Origin: Acidobacteriaceae bacterium
Lineage (GTDB): Bacteria > Acidobacteriota > Terriglobia > Bryobacterales > Bryobacteraceae
Direction: 5' to 3'
Assembly (NCBI GenBank): GCA_019244055.1
Contig: JAFATG010000314.1
Coordinates: forward strand, 1-49,777
DNA: 49,777 bases
Shown here: one piece after another, positions 1 to 9,235 of the stretch
Numbering within the stretch: position 1 is the first letter of the stretch
Layout: each line of letters begins with the position of its first letter
The notes under the pieces: model-generated
The model's input: only the letters and a program-made list of their open reading frames with translations
What the model was told of the DNA's origin: nothing
Databases searched by the model: none
Translations under genes and position numbers: made by a program

Positions 1-1639
1 CGACCAGAACGATGTCGTAGTCACCAGTGGCGACCTTCGGCGCGGTGTCATCGATCAGGATGCGCTTAGCGCAGTTGTTGACACGCGCATTGTTCTTCGC
101 GAACACGAGATCATCCACCCGCTGATACTGCGGCGGGCAGTTGACCGTGACCGTACTGGATTGCTGTGCGGTCTGGCCGTTCTGATCCGTAACCGTTACC
201 GTCGCGGTCACAGTCTTCGTCTGGCCTTGTGCGCCGCCTTCGAAGTTCAGACTGGACGCATCGAACGTCGCATTCGCAGTATTGCCGTTCGTCACGCTAC
301 CTTCGCTAACTGTCCAAGCGTAGGTCAGGTTCCCGCCGCAAGCCCCTGCTGCAGCCGTTGCCGTTAATTGCGCTGTATGATCGCCGGTCTGAACAGCGGA
401 GCACATGAGCGTATTCGGCGATGCGGTCACGCCGCTGATTGTCGGAGCAGCCACGGTAACGGTCAGTGTCGAGGTCGCCGTGACCGGTTGAACTGCCGGA
501 GGGGGCGGAGGCTGGACCCAGCAACGTTCCGGGAATTTCTTCGGCCGTTCCAGTGGAGGCGGAGGCGGCGTCGTATCCGTAACGGTTAGCTGAACGTTCA
601 ACGTTCCTCCACCTGCGGGAGGGGTGACGGTAAGGTCGGGGCTATTGCCGCCCTGGGACTGGCCGTTCACGGTCCAGGCATAGGTGATCGTACGTCCAGC
701 CGCCACGCCCGGCACGTTAGCGTGCAAAGTCACTTCTTTACCCGGACATATCGTGCCTTCGCCACCAGCGATGGTCGGTTGCGGCAGGGCCGGAGGCGGA
801 GCCGGGGCAGGCGGCATTGGCGGGCACTTGCCGTGGCCTCCGTAGAACACAAGCCCGAGCGTCCCCTCAAAGCCGTTGATCTTATGCTTCGACGGAATGT
901 ATATGCCGCCGGTGGGAAAATTCGGGAGCCCGTAAGTGGGATTCCGGGACCAGAAGCCGCGTGCATCCAGTCTCAACCCAAAGTGATCGCTCAAGTGGAA
1001 TTTGACACCACCTCCATAATTGAGACCGACCTGAAGGTTGTTGCCCAAGTTGCCCGAAAAATAGAGCGCATTTTTGACGGGACTACGGGCAATGTTCTCG
1101 GCGTTACTCGTCGGCGAGAACAAAATCCCATTAACGCCAACAGTCAAATATGGCTGCACCTTTGTTCCGCGGGGTTTTAGGTTGAACACCGGATTTAACC
1201 CGAAGAGATAGTTGCGCGCGCCGAAACTGTATGGCGGTAGCGCAGTCCCGGCTAAAGGAGTCCCAGCCGGATAAAGACCACTGGACGAGACGAACCTGAC
1301 GTTCGCCACATTGTAGGCTCCCCATAGTTCCAGACCGAGATGGCCCGATGGGTTGTAAGCCAGGCGCAGGCCAAACACGCCTCCATCGACCAGCTTGGTG
1401 CCTAGCCCAATCAGTACGGTGCCCCAAGTGCTGATACCGCCGAAGGGGTCGATCTCGACGATGTCGGGATATTCGTCTTGTCCTGTGGCAGGAGTAGCCC
1501 GAGCCTGAGGCGGAGTTGCAGCTTGATTACTAGCTTGAGGTGTAGCAGTCGTGTCCTGCGCAAAAGCCACCGTGCTGAAGCACAGCGCTGCACAGAACAG
1601 AAATGATGCGCCAGGCCTAAAATACCGCCAATGTTTCAT
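1..1639 (-). CDS. Outer-membrane beta-barrel protein with Ig-like region and OmpA-like C-terminus (partial)
   Basis: The reading frame is open from ATG at 1639 to the left edge, so the C-terminus is missing. A GGAGGAGAAC ribosome site lies directly upstream. A signal peptide covers about residues 1-28, ending in a VAFAQ-type cleavage site. It is followed by a Thr/Ala/Pro-rich linker and about 230 residues with the alternating aromatic/Gly pattern of an outer-membrane barrel. Then come Pro-rich linkers around two PKD/Ig-like segments, each with a TYAW motif. The last visible part (QYQRVDDLVFAKNNARVNN, then DYDIVLVG) resembles the start of an OmpA peptidoglycan-binding domain, so the protein probably links outer membrane and cell wall. 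The barrel-Ig-OmpA order is read directly from the sequence. The anchoring role is inferred from family knowledge. Confidence 0.75.
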   Translation of the reverse strand, partial: MKHWRYFRPGASFLFCAALCFSTVAFAQDTTATPQASNQAATPPQARATPATGQDEYPDIVEIDPFGGISTWGTVLIGLGTKLVDGGVFGLRLAYNPSGHLGLELWGAYNVANVRFVSSSGLYPAGTPLAGTALPPYSFGARNYLFGLNPVFNLKPRGTKVQPYLTVGVNGILFSPTSNAENIARSPVKNALYFSGNLGNNLQVGLNYGGGVKFHLSDHFGLRLDARGFWSRNPTYGLPNFPTGGIYIPSKHKINGFEGTLGLVFYGGHGKCPPMPPAPAPPPALPQPTIAGGEGTICPGKEVTLHANVPGVAAGRTITYAWTVNGQSQGGNSPDLTVTPPAGGGTLNVQLTVTDTTPPPPPLERPKKFPERCWVQPPPPPAVQPVTATSTLTVTVAAPTISGVTASPNTLMCSAVQTGDHTAQLTATAAAGACGGNLTYAWTVSEGSVTNGNTANATFDASSLNFEGGAQGQTKTVTATVTVTDQNGQTAQQSSTVTVNCPPQYQRVDDLVFAKNNARVNNCAKRILIDDTAPKVATGDYDIVLV

Positions 1640-2292
1640 TGTTCTCCTCCAAAACGAGAGTTGTAGCACACAACGAAGCGTCTGATGTTTACAACGCAAG
1701 GTTTGATGTTTATTTTGAGCGGTTTATTACGTCCGCCATTCCCATCGCAGGCTTACTCCTTAGCACTCCTATGTAAGGAGCGCAACAGAGCGACCGCCGC
1801 GTTTAGCAGTCCCTCTGGGTCGATCTATCAACTGGTACTGCCGCTGGCCGCCGGCACGATAGTGACGCACCGATGGCGGCCGTTCGCAATCCTTTGTCTC
1901 GCCGGTATACTGCTGGGCGTTCTGAAGCCCCTGGTGCATGGTGCCGCTCATAACAGGCACAAAGGGCGGAGAGTTTGCTGTACTGCCACTTGTCACGCTG
2001 CTATCGCTGATCATCGAACAGCAGAAGCCCGGAGCAATCGGACTTTTGAGCGCGACCTTATTGGTGCTGAAGCTAGTAACCCAGCCCAATCTTGATTTCA
2101 CTTGGGCTTGGCTGATTGTCGCATCGTTCCTTTGACTTGCTTGATCCCGACCGTGCGCTGAACCCCAGACCCAGTGCACAGACATCAAAGTTGCGGAATT
2201 GATCGGCTTAAAAGAGAGCCGAACCGACATGCTGTATCTCCCATGCAAGAGTTGAAAGCAACACCAATAGACTGATCTTATCCGATAAATGC
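1640..2292. other. Long intergenic stretch, no recognisable gene
   Basis: About 650 bases separate the divergent-side start of the outer-membrane gene from the stop of the Asp-box gene. Short open frames exist on both strands, including a hydrophobic plus-strand frame at 1938-2135. None has a ribosome site, a recognisable domain or consistent coding character. It may hold the promoter of the outer-membrane gene and decayed sequence. I see nothing firmer. Confidence 0.4.
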
Positions 2293-4335
2293 TTAATTGC
2301 GAAAGAGAATCCCTAAGTCACTGGTGATTCCATATAAGCGACTGGAGGAAGAATCGGGTTTCCAAAGTTGTCGGATGCGGAGGTTTGGCAAGGCGCTCGG
2401 CACGTGCTCCCAAGAATTTCCGGAGTCCTTCGTCTCGAATAGCTGACCATATTCAATTGCATACGCTGTGGAATTTCCGCCGTCGTAGAGCACTGCGGTA
2501 ACTGTGGAAGCGGGGATTCCACGTGAATTCGCGTACCACTTGGCGCCCCCGTCAGCCGACGAATACAAACCCAATCGTGTCGCTATTAGCAGTGGCGAAC
2601 TGGAATCAGCCGGAACTGCGATGTCATTGATGTCTGACACGGGCAACGGAAACTGCAGTTCGGACCAGTGGTCTCCGTAGTCTTTCGACGCGAATAAGCC
2701 CGTGGCGGCGCGGACAATGAGATAGCCGTTAGAGTTCGGGGCCGCATATAAAGCGATGACACCGCTCGATGCAGGGATGTCGGTAACTGTCCAGCGCTCG
2801 CCGGCATCTTTGCTGCGCAGCAGCCCGAGATCGGTCGCGGCATAAATAATGCCTTGCGTGCCGCTTTGTATCGAATAGAGATTGCGAATTTCGGTCAGCT
2901 TCACCTCGCGAACTTTCTCAATGGGCTTCGCTGGGCCTGAAGCCGTGCTGGAGGCCTTACTTGCCCGGCTGGTTGCGCGGCTTCGCGTTGTGTGACGCAC
3001 CGGGGGCGCTTTCGGCTGTTCCAAGGTCACGATGCGTACCGCCAGTGGCTTCCACGCCAGGCCCCCATCAATCGACTTGAAAATTTGATTGCTGTTGGAC
3101 GCCAGCAATGTCCGATCGTCGTTCCGCAACCCGACAATAGAGTGTAAGTGGACCCCGACCAAGCCCTGCTGGTGGAGTTGCGACCAGCTCTCGCCTCGGT
3201 CGCTACTGACGAAAATTCCTGGTGACTCACCGTCAGTTGGCTCAATCGCAACCAGCCTGCTTCCTGATTGAGTGATCGATGAAATATTCCTGTCCACGTA
3301 TCCGTGATTCGTCAGGTCAATCCGCTGCCCTCCGTCCGTGCTCTTTCCGACCCCGTCGTATTTGAGCGCAAGATACATCTCATTCGGGTTTGCGGGATCC
3401 ATTGACATTGCGTTCACCTGAGTGTCAGTCATTGTTTTCCAACTAACGCCATGATTCAATGACTTGAACAATCCAGTGGTGGTGCCCGCGTAGATGATGC
3501 TCGGGTTGAGGGGATCTTCACGGATCACGTGCGTGCGGCGTGAGGTATTTGGGATTCCCAGCAGCTTGTGCCATTCATCACCGCGATCGGAGCTCGAGTA
3601 GATTCCGCTGCAGGCGCTCGCGAGGACCGTGCTCGGATCATTCGGATCGACATAAATAGAGAACACATCGGAATCGTCAATCATGCCGGTGTGAATGGAT
3701 TGCCACGTCTTGCCGCCGTCGGTCGTTTTCCATGGTAGATGCGAGGTGCCGGCGTAAATGATATTTGGATCCTTGGTATCGAATGCGATCGCGGTGATGC
3801 CCTGCATCTCCTCGTTCTGCGTGTCCGAAGCTCGTCGCCATGATTTGCCGGAATCGTCCGATACCCAAACGCCATCCAGCGTACCCGCTGCAAAGCGGGA
3901 TGGTTGGGAGGGAGCAGCGGCTAACGACCGGACCGCGGACTTGATGGCTTTGGACCGATGCCAGGTTTGGCCGGCATCAAAACTCTCAAACAGACCGCCC
4001 TCGCCAGCGGCAATCACGCCCACCAGGTAATGATTGGCATCGGCCGGATCGAACAGCACGGAACTTATTTCGCTCAAGCTGAACTTGGGGAAGTTCAGAA
4101 GCGCCCAGTTGCCACCCGAATCCTGGCTCCGGAAGAGCAGCGAGCTCATCCCGCCGGCCAGCAAAACGTTGGGGTGTTGATGATCCAGAGCGATGGTGGT
4201 AACGGTTCCACCGAAAGGACCGGCGATCGTCCAGTCGCTAGCCGGGACGGAGTCTGCCCGCAGGAATAGGCCTGAAACCACGGCAAGGCTGGCCACAGCC
4301 GGCACAGCAACGCCTGCAATCATTTTGAGTCGCAT
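2293..4335 (-). CDS. Secreted multi-Asp-box (BNR/YCF48-like) beta-propeller protein
   Basis: The protein has 680 residues. The first 29 form a signal peptide (charged start, then a hydrophobic stretch ending near LRADS). The rest carries about thirteen copies of the Asp-box pattern S-x-D-x-G-x-x-W, for example SQDSGGNW, SFDAGQTW, STDGG and SKDYGDHW, spaced roughly 40-60 residues apart. This matches sialidase/YCF48/Vps10-type propellers, and thirteen copies suggest two propellers. A Lys/Arg/Ser-rich, low-complexity linker near residues 445-475 would divide them. No sialidase catalytic arginine triad is evident, so an enzymatic role is not supported. A binding or scaffold role outside the cytoplasm is more likely. 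The start at 4335 lacks a clear ribosome site; an ATG four codons later is possible. Confidence 0.75.
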   Translation of the reverse strand: MRLKMIAGVAVPAVASLAVVSGLFLRADSVPASDWTIAGPFGGTVTTIALDHQHPNVLLAGGMSSLLFRSQDSGGNWALLNFPKFSLSEISSVLFDPADANHYLVGVIAAGEGGLFESFDAGQTWHRSKAIKSAVRSLAAAPSQPSRFAAGTLDGVWVSDDSGKSWRRASDTQNEEMQGITAIAFDTKDPNIIYAGTSHLPWKTTDGGKTWQSIHTGMIDDSDVFSIYVDPNDPSTVLASACSGIYSSSDRGDEWHKLLGIPNTSRRTHVIREDPLNPSIIYAGTTTGLFKSLNHGVSWKTMTDTQVNAMSMDPANPNEMYLALKYDGVGKSTDGGQRIDLTNHGYVDRNISSITQSGSRLVAIEPTDGESPGIFVSSDRGESWSQLHQQGLVGVHLHSIVGLRNDDRTLLASNSNQIFKSIDGGLAWKPLAVRIVTLEQPKAPPVRHTTRSRATSRASKASSTASGPAKPIEKVREVKLTEIRNLYSIQSGTQGIIYAATDLGLLRSKDAGERWTVTDIPASSGVIALYAAPNSNGYLIVRAATGLFASKDYGDHWSELQFPLPVSDINDIAVPADSSSPLLIATRLGLYSSADGGAKWYANSRGIPASTVTAVLYDGGNSTAYAIEYGQLFETKDSGNSWEHVPSALPNLRIRQLWKPDSSSSRLYGITSDLGILFRN

Positions 4336-4424
4336 CTGTTTTATAACAAATTATATTGTGAACCGAAAATTTGTGAAGCAGGGGAGCAATATACTCCCGC
4401 GAGAAATGGGCTAAGGCTTCGTTG

Positions 4425-4453
4425 TTTACTGAAAACACAGCACTTGTTATACT
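4425..4453 (+). promoter_or_regulatory. Possible promoter of the hopanoid operon
   Basis: A TATACT -10-like hexamer at 4448-4453 lies about 13 bases before the ATG at 4467. A weak TT-rich -35 candidate begins near 4425. The -35 match is poor, and the assignment rests mainly on the -10 hexamer and its place ahead of the first operon gene. Confidence 0.3.
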
Positions 4454-4466
4454 TAAGTCAATTCCT

Positions 4467-5486
4467 ATGCCAGCCGGCCTTCTGCCTGATACCACTATTC
4501 CTCCCGATGTCTTATCCGGTGGGACCAGAGCTAAGAAAATTATCCTTCTGAAGCCGCGAGGGTTCTGTGCCGGCGTGGTTCGTGCCATCGACGTAGTCAA
4601 AATAGCGTTAGACCTCTATGGAGGCCCGATTTACGTGCGCAAGGAAATCGTGCATAACCGACACGTCGTCGACGAGTTACGCCGGGCCGGAGCCATTTTT
4701 GTCGAGGAATTAAGTGAAGTCCCGGAGGGGGCTCGGGTTATTTTCAGCGCACACGGGGTTTCACCAGCCGTGCGGACCGAAGCCAAGGAGCGGCGCCTGC
4801 AAGTGATCGACGCCACCTGTCCCCTGGTCACCAAGGTCCATTTGGAAGCAGTGCGCTTCGCCAAACAGGGCTACACGATCGTTCTCATCGGCCACCGCGA
4901 TCACGATGAAGTGATTGGGACACTGGGAGAGGCGCCTGACAGCACGATCCTCGTTTCCGATGTGAACGACGTCGATCGCCTCGACATCAAAGATCCGGAA
5001 CGTGTCGTATATCTGACCCAGACGACGCTATCGCTGGATGAGACGAAGGACATTGTCAAGCGCCTGCTGGAAAGATTCCCCAAGATCATTGGTCCCAAGA
5101 CTCAGGACATTTGTTACGCAACCGAAAACAGGCAGTTAGCCGTCAAAGCTGTGGCCCCGATGTGCCAGGCACTGCTCGTTGTGGGATCTCAGAACAGCTC
5201 AAACTCGAGGCGTTTGGTCGAGGTTTGCGAGAAGGCCGGAGTCCCGGCGTACTTGCTGGATGACAGCAGCGAAGTAGAAGCGCACATGCTTCGCAATGTC
5301 GATACCGTTGCGGTTACGGCGGGCGCCTCGGCACCTGAGCATCTTGTCCTGGAATTGATCGATCATCTCCGCACGAAGGGCTACAACGAGCTCGAAGAGG
5401 CGGAGATCAAGGAGGAGGACGTTCGATTCACGCTACCTTCCGACCTCGAAAGCTTTACTCCTCGCCTGCACACAGTGCGTACGTAA
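4467..5486 (+). CDS. ispH: 4-hydroxy-3-methylbut-2-enyl diphosphate reductase (IspH/LytB)
   Basis: IspH catalyses the last step of the MEP pathway, reducing HMBPP to IPP and DMAPP with a 4Fe-4S cluster. The three cluster cysteines are visible: GFCAGV (Cys34 from this start), DATCP (Cys118) and DICYAT (Cys216). The HGV, GHRDHDEV and SQNSSNS segments of the substrate pocket are also present. I chose the ATG at 4467, giving 339 residues. The frame is open further upstream to a TTG at 4422, but that extension adds a non-conserved tail and overlaps the likely promoter. It is the first gene of a same-strand run; shc starts about 20 bases after its stop. The order suggests C5 precursor supply is transcribed together with hopanoid assembly. 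Confidence 0.95.
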   Translation: MPAGLLPDTTIPPDVLSGGTRAKKIILLKPRGFCAGVVRAIDVVKIALDLYGGPIYVRKEIVHNRHVVDELRRAGAIFVEELSEVPEGARVIFSAHGVSPAVRTEAKERRLQVIDATCPLVTKVHLEAVRFAKQGYTIVLIGHRDHDEVIGTLGEAPDSTILVSDVNDVDRLDIKDPERVVYLTQTTLSLDETKDIVKRLLERFPKIIGPKTQDICYATENRQLAVKAVAPMCQALLVVGSQNSSNSRRLVEVCEKAGVPAYLLDDSSEVEAHMLRNVDTVAVTAGASAPEHLVLELIDHLRTKGYNELEEAEIKEEDVRFTLPSDLESFTPRLHTVRT

Positions 5487-5505
5487 TCCTGTCCGTTTGA
5501 ACGCG

Positions 5506-7449
5506 ATGAAGTCGAGCCTGCAAGTTTCAGATTCTCTCGCCGCTACTGAGGCGATGCGCAAGGCTTCGGCCGCGCTACTTCGTAAGCAATCTTCCCAAGG
5601 GTTCTGGTGCGCGGACCTATGCGCCGACAGCACGCTGGAATCCGATTACATCATGGGCGAGTTGTGGCTTCATCCGCCGGTCAATGGCGTTTGGAACCCT
5701 CCTACTCGCGACAAGATCTCGAAGGCGGTGCAAGCGATTCTCGCAAGGCAGCTCGAGGACGGCGGTTTCAACATCTATCTACACGGTCCCGGCGAGGTGA
5801 ATGCTTCCATCAAGGCGTATTTCGCCCTGAAAGTCGCAGGTATTCCGGCAGAAGATCCGCGGATGCAGCGCTTGGGAGCGCGGATTCTGGAACTGGGTGG
5901 CCTGCAAGGCGCGAACAGCTATGTGCGCACGAACCTAAGCCTTTTCGGGCTATTCCCGCGCGACGCTTGCCCGTCCATCCCGCCTGAAATAATCCTTCTG
6001 CCCTTCCATTTCGTCTACCAGATGTCCTCGTGGACACGCGCGATCGTCATCTCTTTATCGATCGTGCATGCGGCTGATCCGCGGCGGCCTGTTCCAGCAG
6101 GCTTCACACTCGATGAGCTCTTCCTTCCCGGGGCCCCCATGCTTCCCGAGCGGGATGTCCGCAGCCTTAGCTGGCGCAATGCCTTCTTGCGGCTGGACCG
6201 ATTCTTAAAAGCGTATGAAAAGCACGGGCCAAAATTTATTCGCAAGTACGCCATCCGAAAGTGCGCGGATTGGATGATTGCGCATTTTAGAGCCTCGGAT
6301 GGGCTCGGCGCGATTTACCCGTCCATGCAGTACGCCATTATGGCACTGGATGTGCTCGGGTACAAAGCGGATCATCCACTTCGAATCGAAGCCGAAGCGC
6401 AATTCAATCACTTGATGATGGACCGCGAGCGCTGCTTTTTCATGCAGCCGTGCTTTTCGCCAATCTGGGACACCGCGATCGCGGCCTTCGCGCTAGCTGA
6501 AAACGAAAATCCTCCCGAGGATGCGCTTCGCCGGACGGCAGACTGGATGCTTTCAAAGGAAGTGCGCTCGAAGGGCGATTGGTCGGTGAAGCGTCCCAAC
6601 ACCGAGCCGTCGGGCTGGGCGTTCGAATTTAACAACGACTTTTATCCCGACGTGGATGACACCGCGATGGTGCTGCTGGCGCTCGAGAAATCGCGAGCAT
6701 CCGATGCGGCGAAGCAGAAGGCCTGCGAAAAGCGCGCCATCGACTGGCTTCTCGCCATGCAAGGAAAAGACGGGGGCTGGGCCGCTTTTGACGTGGACAA
6801 CAACTGGAAGGTATTGAGCCATGTGCCATTCGCCGATCACAACGCGATGCTCGATCCATCCTGCCCTGACATTACGGGACGCGTTCTGGAGGCGCTAGTT
6901 CGCCGCGGAGTGCCCACCACGCATCCTGCAGTGCGCCGGGGAGTGCAGTACCTCCTGCGAGTTCAGGAGGCCGACGGGAGTTGGTATGGGCGCTGGGGCG
7001 TCAATTACATTTACGGCACTTTCCTGGCACTCCGCGGGCTCCGAGCTGCAGGAATGAGCGAAAACGAGCCCAGCATTCAGCAGGCTCTTGAATTTATTCG
7101 CGCGTATCAGAACCGCGATGGTGGTTGGGGTGAAAGTTGCGCGAGCTACGACGAGAATCGTTTCATCCCCAATCCGAGTACGCCTTCGCAAACGGCTTGG
7201 GCGATTCTTGCACTGTTAGCTGGGGGCGACACGCGAAGCGAGAGCCTTTATAACGGCATCGATTATCTGATTAGCACCCAGCGCCCGGACGGCTCCTGGA
7301 ACGAGGATTACTGCACCGGCACCGGTTTCCCGCGGGTCTTTTATCTCGCCTACACGGATTACCGCAATACCTTCCCGTTACTCGCGCTGGCTGAGTTCAG
7401 AAAGGCTGTAGGCGGGTCAAAAGAAGAAGCCGCGGCAGCATTCGCCTGA
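5506..7449 (+). CDS. shc: Squalene-hopene cyclase
   Basis: This membrane-associated enzyme cyclises squalene to hopene and hopanol. The protein is about 647 residues, normal for the family. It carries the catalytic DVDDTA motif (about residues 382-387) and several QW repeats such as QLEDGGFN, QGKDGGWAAF, QEADGSWYGRWG and QNRDGGWGE. The aromatic-rich C-terminal end (GTGFPRVFYLAYTDYRNTFP) is typical. The frame is open from a TTG at 5497; the ATG at 5506 gives almost the same protein and is preferred. It lies between ispH and hpnA, with short gaps on both sides. Family and reaction are secure from the motifs. The product spectrum cannot be told from sequence. Confidence 0.97.
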   Translation: MKSSLQVSDSLAATEAMRKASAALLRKQSSQGFWCADLCADSTLESDYIMGELWLHPPVNGVWNPPTRDKISKAVQAILARQLEDGGFNIYLHGPGEVNASIKAYFALKVAGIPAEDPRMQRLGARILELGGLQGANSYVRTNLSLFGLFPRDACPSIPPEIILLPFHFVYQMSSWTRAIVISLSIVHAADPRRPVPAGFTLDELFLPGAPMLPERDVRSLSWRNAFLRLDRFLKAYEKHGPKFIRKYAIRKCADWMIAHFRASDGLGAIYPSMQYAIMALDVLGYKADHPLRIEAEAQFNHLMMDRERCFFMQPCFSPIWDTAIAAFALAENENPPEDALRRTADWMLSKEVRSKGDWSVKRPNTEPSGWAFEFNNDFYPDVDDTAMVLLALEKSRASDAAKQKACEKRAIDWLLAMQGKDGGWAAFDVDNNWKVLSHVPFADHNAMLDPSCPDITGRVLEALVRRGVPTTHPAVRRGVQYLLRVQEADGSWYGRWGVNYIYGTFLALRGLRAAGMSENEPSIQQALEFIRAYQNRDGGWGESCASYDENRFIPNPSTPSQTAWAILALLAGGDTRSESLYNGIDYLISTQRPDGSWNEDYCTGTGFPRVFYLAYTDYRNTFPLLALAEFRKAVGGSKEEAAAAFA

Positions 7450-7461
7450 TCCTTACCAACA

Positions 7462-8436
7462 TTGCCCACCACTTTGGTAACCGGAGCCAGCGGGTTTCTG
7501 GGCTGGCATGTCGCTCGTTTGCTCAGCACACGCGGCTACCGCGTACGCGCGCTATGCCGGCCCACAAGCCGGATTCGCGAACTCGAGGTAGAACCGGTCA
7601 CAGGCGACCTGCGCGAGCCTGATTCTCTCGCCAAAGCCGTTTCAGGCTGCGACCTAGTGTTCCACGTGGCAGCCGATTACCGCCTTTGGTCGAAAAACCC
7701 GCAGGATCTCTATCAGTCAAACGTCGAGGGAACGCAGAATCTGATGCAAGCCGCCGAAGACGCGGGCGTTGAGCGGATCGTGTACACCAGTACAGTGGGC
7801 TGCATCGGAATGCCGCGCAATCGGGAGGGCGATGAGAACACACCCATCTCCATCGAAGACTTGGCCGGCCACTACAAGCGCTCCAAGTGGCTGGCGGAAC
7901 AAGTTGCACTTGAAAAAGCGCGCGCCGGACTGCCGGTGGTGATCGTGAATCCGACTGCGCCGGTAGGCGATCACGATTGGAAACCGACTCCGACCGGCAA
8001 GATCATCGTGGATTTTCTGCGCGGCAAATTGCCGGCGTTTGTCGATACAGGCCTGAACATAGTGGATGTTCGCGACATTGCACACGGTCATCTGCTGGCC
8101 GCGGAGAAAGGCCGCATTGGGGAGCGATATATTCTCGGCTGCGAAAATCTCACACTCGAACAGATCCTCTCGCGCCTCGCCGCTATGAGCGGAAGGCCCG
8201 CGCCAAAGTTGAAACTCCCGTACGCTGTCGCTTATGCCGCCGGCGTGGTCACAACATCGTGGGCGAACCTGACCGGTCATTCCCCTGTTGCGCCGCTCGA
8301 AGGCGTCAAAATGGCTCGCAAGAAGATGTTCGTCAGCCACGCGAAGTCTTCTCGCGAACTGGGCTTTTCACCGGGACCGGTAACCGGTGCTCTAACTCGC
8401 GCAATCGAATGGTTTCGCGCAAATGGGTATTGTTAA
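7462..8436 (+). CDS. hpnA: Hopanoid-associated sugar epimerase/dehydratase family protein HpnA
   Basis: The 324-residue protein belongs to the extended short-chain dehydrogenase family. It has an N-terminal NAD(P)-binding TGASGFLGWHV motif and the catalytic Tyr-x-x-x-Lys as YKRSK near residue 136. The substrate region carries the NPTAPVGDHDWKPTPTG signature seen in HpnA proteins. HpnA is regularly found beside shc, but its reaction is not firmly established. The start is a TTG at 7462, 12 bases after the shc stop. It fits the NAD-binding motif exactly, and no earlier in-frame start exists. It is probably co-transcribed with shc and hpnG. Confidence 0.9.
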   Translation: MPTTLVTGASGFLGWHVARLLSTRGYRVRALCRPTSRIRELEVEPVTGDLREPDSLAKAVSGCDLVFHVAADYRLWSKNPQDLYQSNVEGTQNLMQAAEDAGVERIVYTSTVGCIGMPRNREGDENTPISIEDLAGHYKRSKWLAEQVALEKARAGLPVVIVNPTAPVGDHDWKPTPTGKIIVDFLRGKLPAFVDTGLNIVDVRDIAHGHLLAAEKGRIGERYILGCENLTLEQILSRLAAMSGRPAPKLKLPYAVAYAAGVVTTSWANLTGHSPVAPLEGVKMARKKMFVSHAKSSRELGFSPGPVTGALTRAIEWFRANGYC

Positions 8437-8445
8437 GGGGCACGA

Positions 8446-9198
8446 ATGGCTATCCTGTACGTTGCCTCTGAAGCTGCGGAGCTAAAAACTCTCGCCAATG
8501 CGTTGACGGCGCTTCGAAAATTGAAATGGCCCATCGATTATGCCTATGAAGGGATTTGGGAGAGCCGTCGCTTGCTGCTGGCGGCCAATGGGGCGGGTCC
8601 GAAGCTGGCGGCGCACGCGGTGGAAGTGGCCATTCGCGCCATGATGCTCGCCGAGCTCTCTTCTTCAAAGCTGGAAGCAGTGGTCAGCACTGGCTGGTGC
8701 GGCGCAGTTGATCCGCACCTTCGAGAGGGTCAGATCGTGGCGGCGAGCCAAGTGATCGATCCTACGACAAACGAGACTTTCGATTGCGCCAAACTCCCGA
8801 CGGCTGATTCATTCGTCGAAGGCGTTCTTGTTTCACAAGATCGAATCGCGATCGATGCAGCCGAAAAGCAGCGGCTCTCGAGCGGCGGTGCAATCGCGGT
8901 CGATATGGAATCGGCAGGTGTCGCAATGCGCACGCGGAAGGCGGGTCTGCCCTTTTACTGCATCAAGGTCGTTTCTGATCGCGCGGACGAATCATTTCCA
9001 TTCGATCTAAACCAAATGCGAACTCACGAAGGCCGCATAGCTCGTGGGAAAATTGTAATTCAAGCCCTTACGCATCCTAATCAATTGCCATTGCTGTTCC
9101 GGTTAAAGCGGCGAACCGAAGAGGCCGCGCGGGCTTTGGGGGAGTTTCTTGTCAGTTGCCGGATCACTTCGGAACCAGGACCTAGCGAGCCTGCATAA
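8446..9198 (+). CDS. hpnG: Adenosylhopane nucleoside phosphorylase-type enzyme HpnG
   Basis: The 250-residue protein looks like a nucleoside phosphorylase (PNP/UDP family). The TGWCGAVDP segment lies near residue 83. The VDMESAGVA segment contains the Met-Glu pair that contacts the ribose in this family, and it is followed by a KVVSDRADES motif. In hopanoid clusters this protein (HpnG) removes adenine from adenosylhopane on the way to ribosylhopane and bacteriohopanetetrol. An AAGGGG ribosome site sits six bases before the ATG. It follows hpnA by nine bases and precedes the first zinc dehydrogenase by 37 bases. HpnH, which makes adenosylhopane, is not in this window. Confidence 0.88.
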   Translation: MAILYVASEAAELKTLANALTALRKLKWPIDYAYEGIWESRRLLLAANGAGPKLAAHAVEVAIRAMMLAELSSSKLEAVVSTGWCGAVDPHLREGQIVAASQVIDPTTNETFDCAKLPTADSFVEGVLVSQDRIAIDAAEKQRLSSGGAIAVDMESAGVAMRTRKAGLPFYCIKVVSDRADESFPFDLNQMRTHEGRIARGKIVIQALTHPNQLPLLFRLKRRTEEAARALGEFLVSCRITSEPGPSEPA

Positions 9199-9235
9199 AT
9201 CCACGCCCGGCCCGCAAGCATCTATTCCGACCCAC

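Noticed and set aside
1769-2248. 159-codon minus-strand frame between the outer-membrane and Asp-box genes
   Set aside because: No ribosome site, no recognisable motif, and an overlapping plus-strand frame of similar length; looks like chance open sequence.
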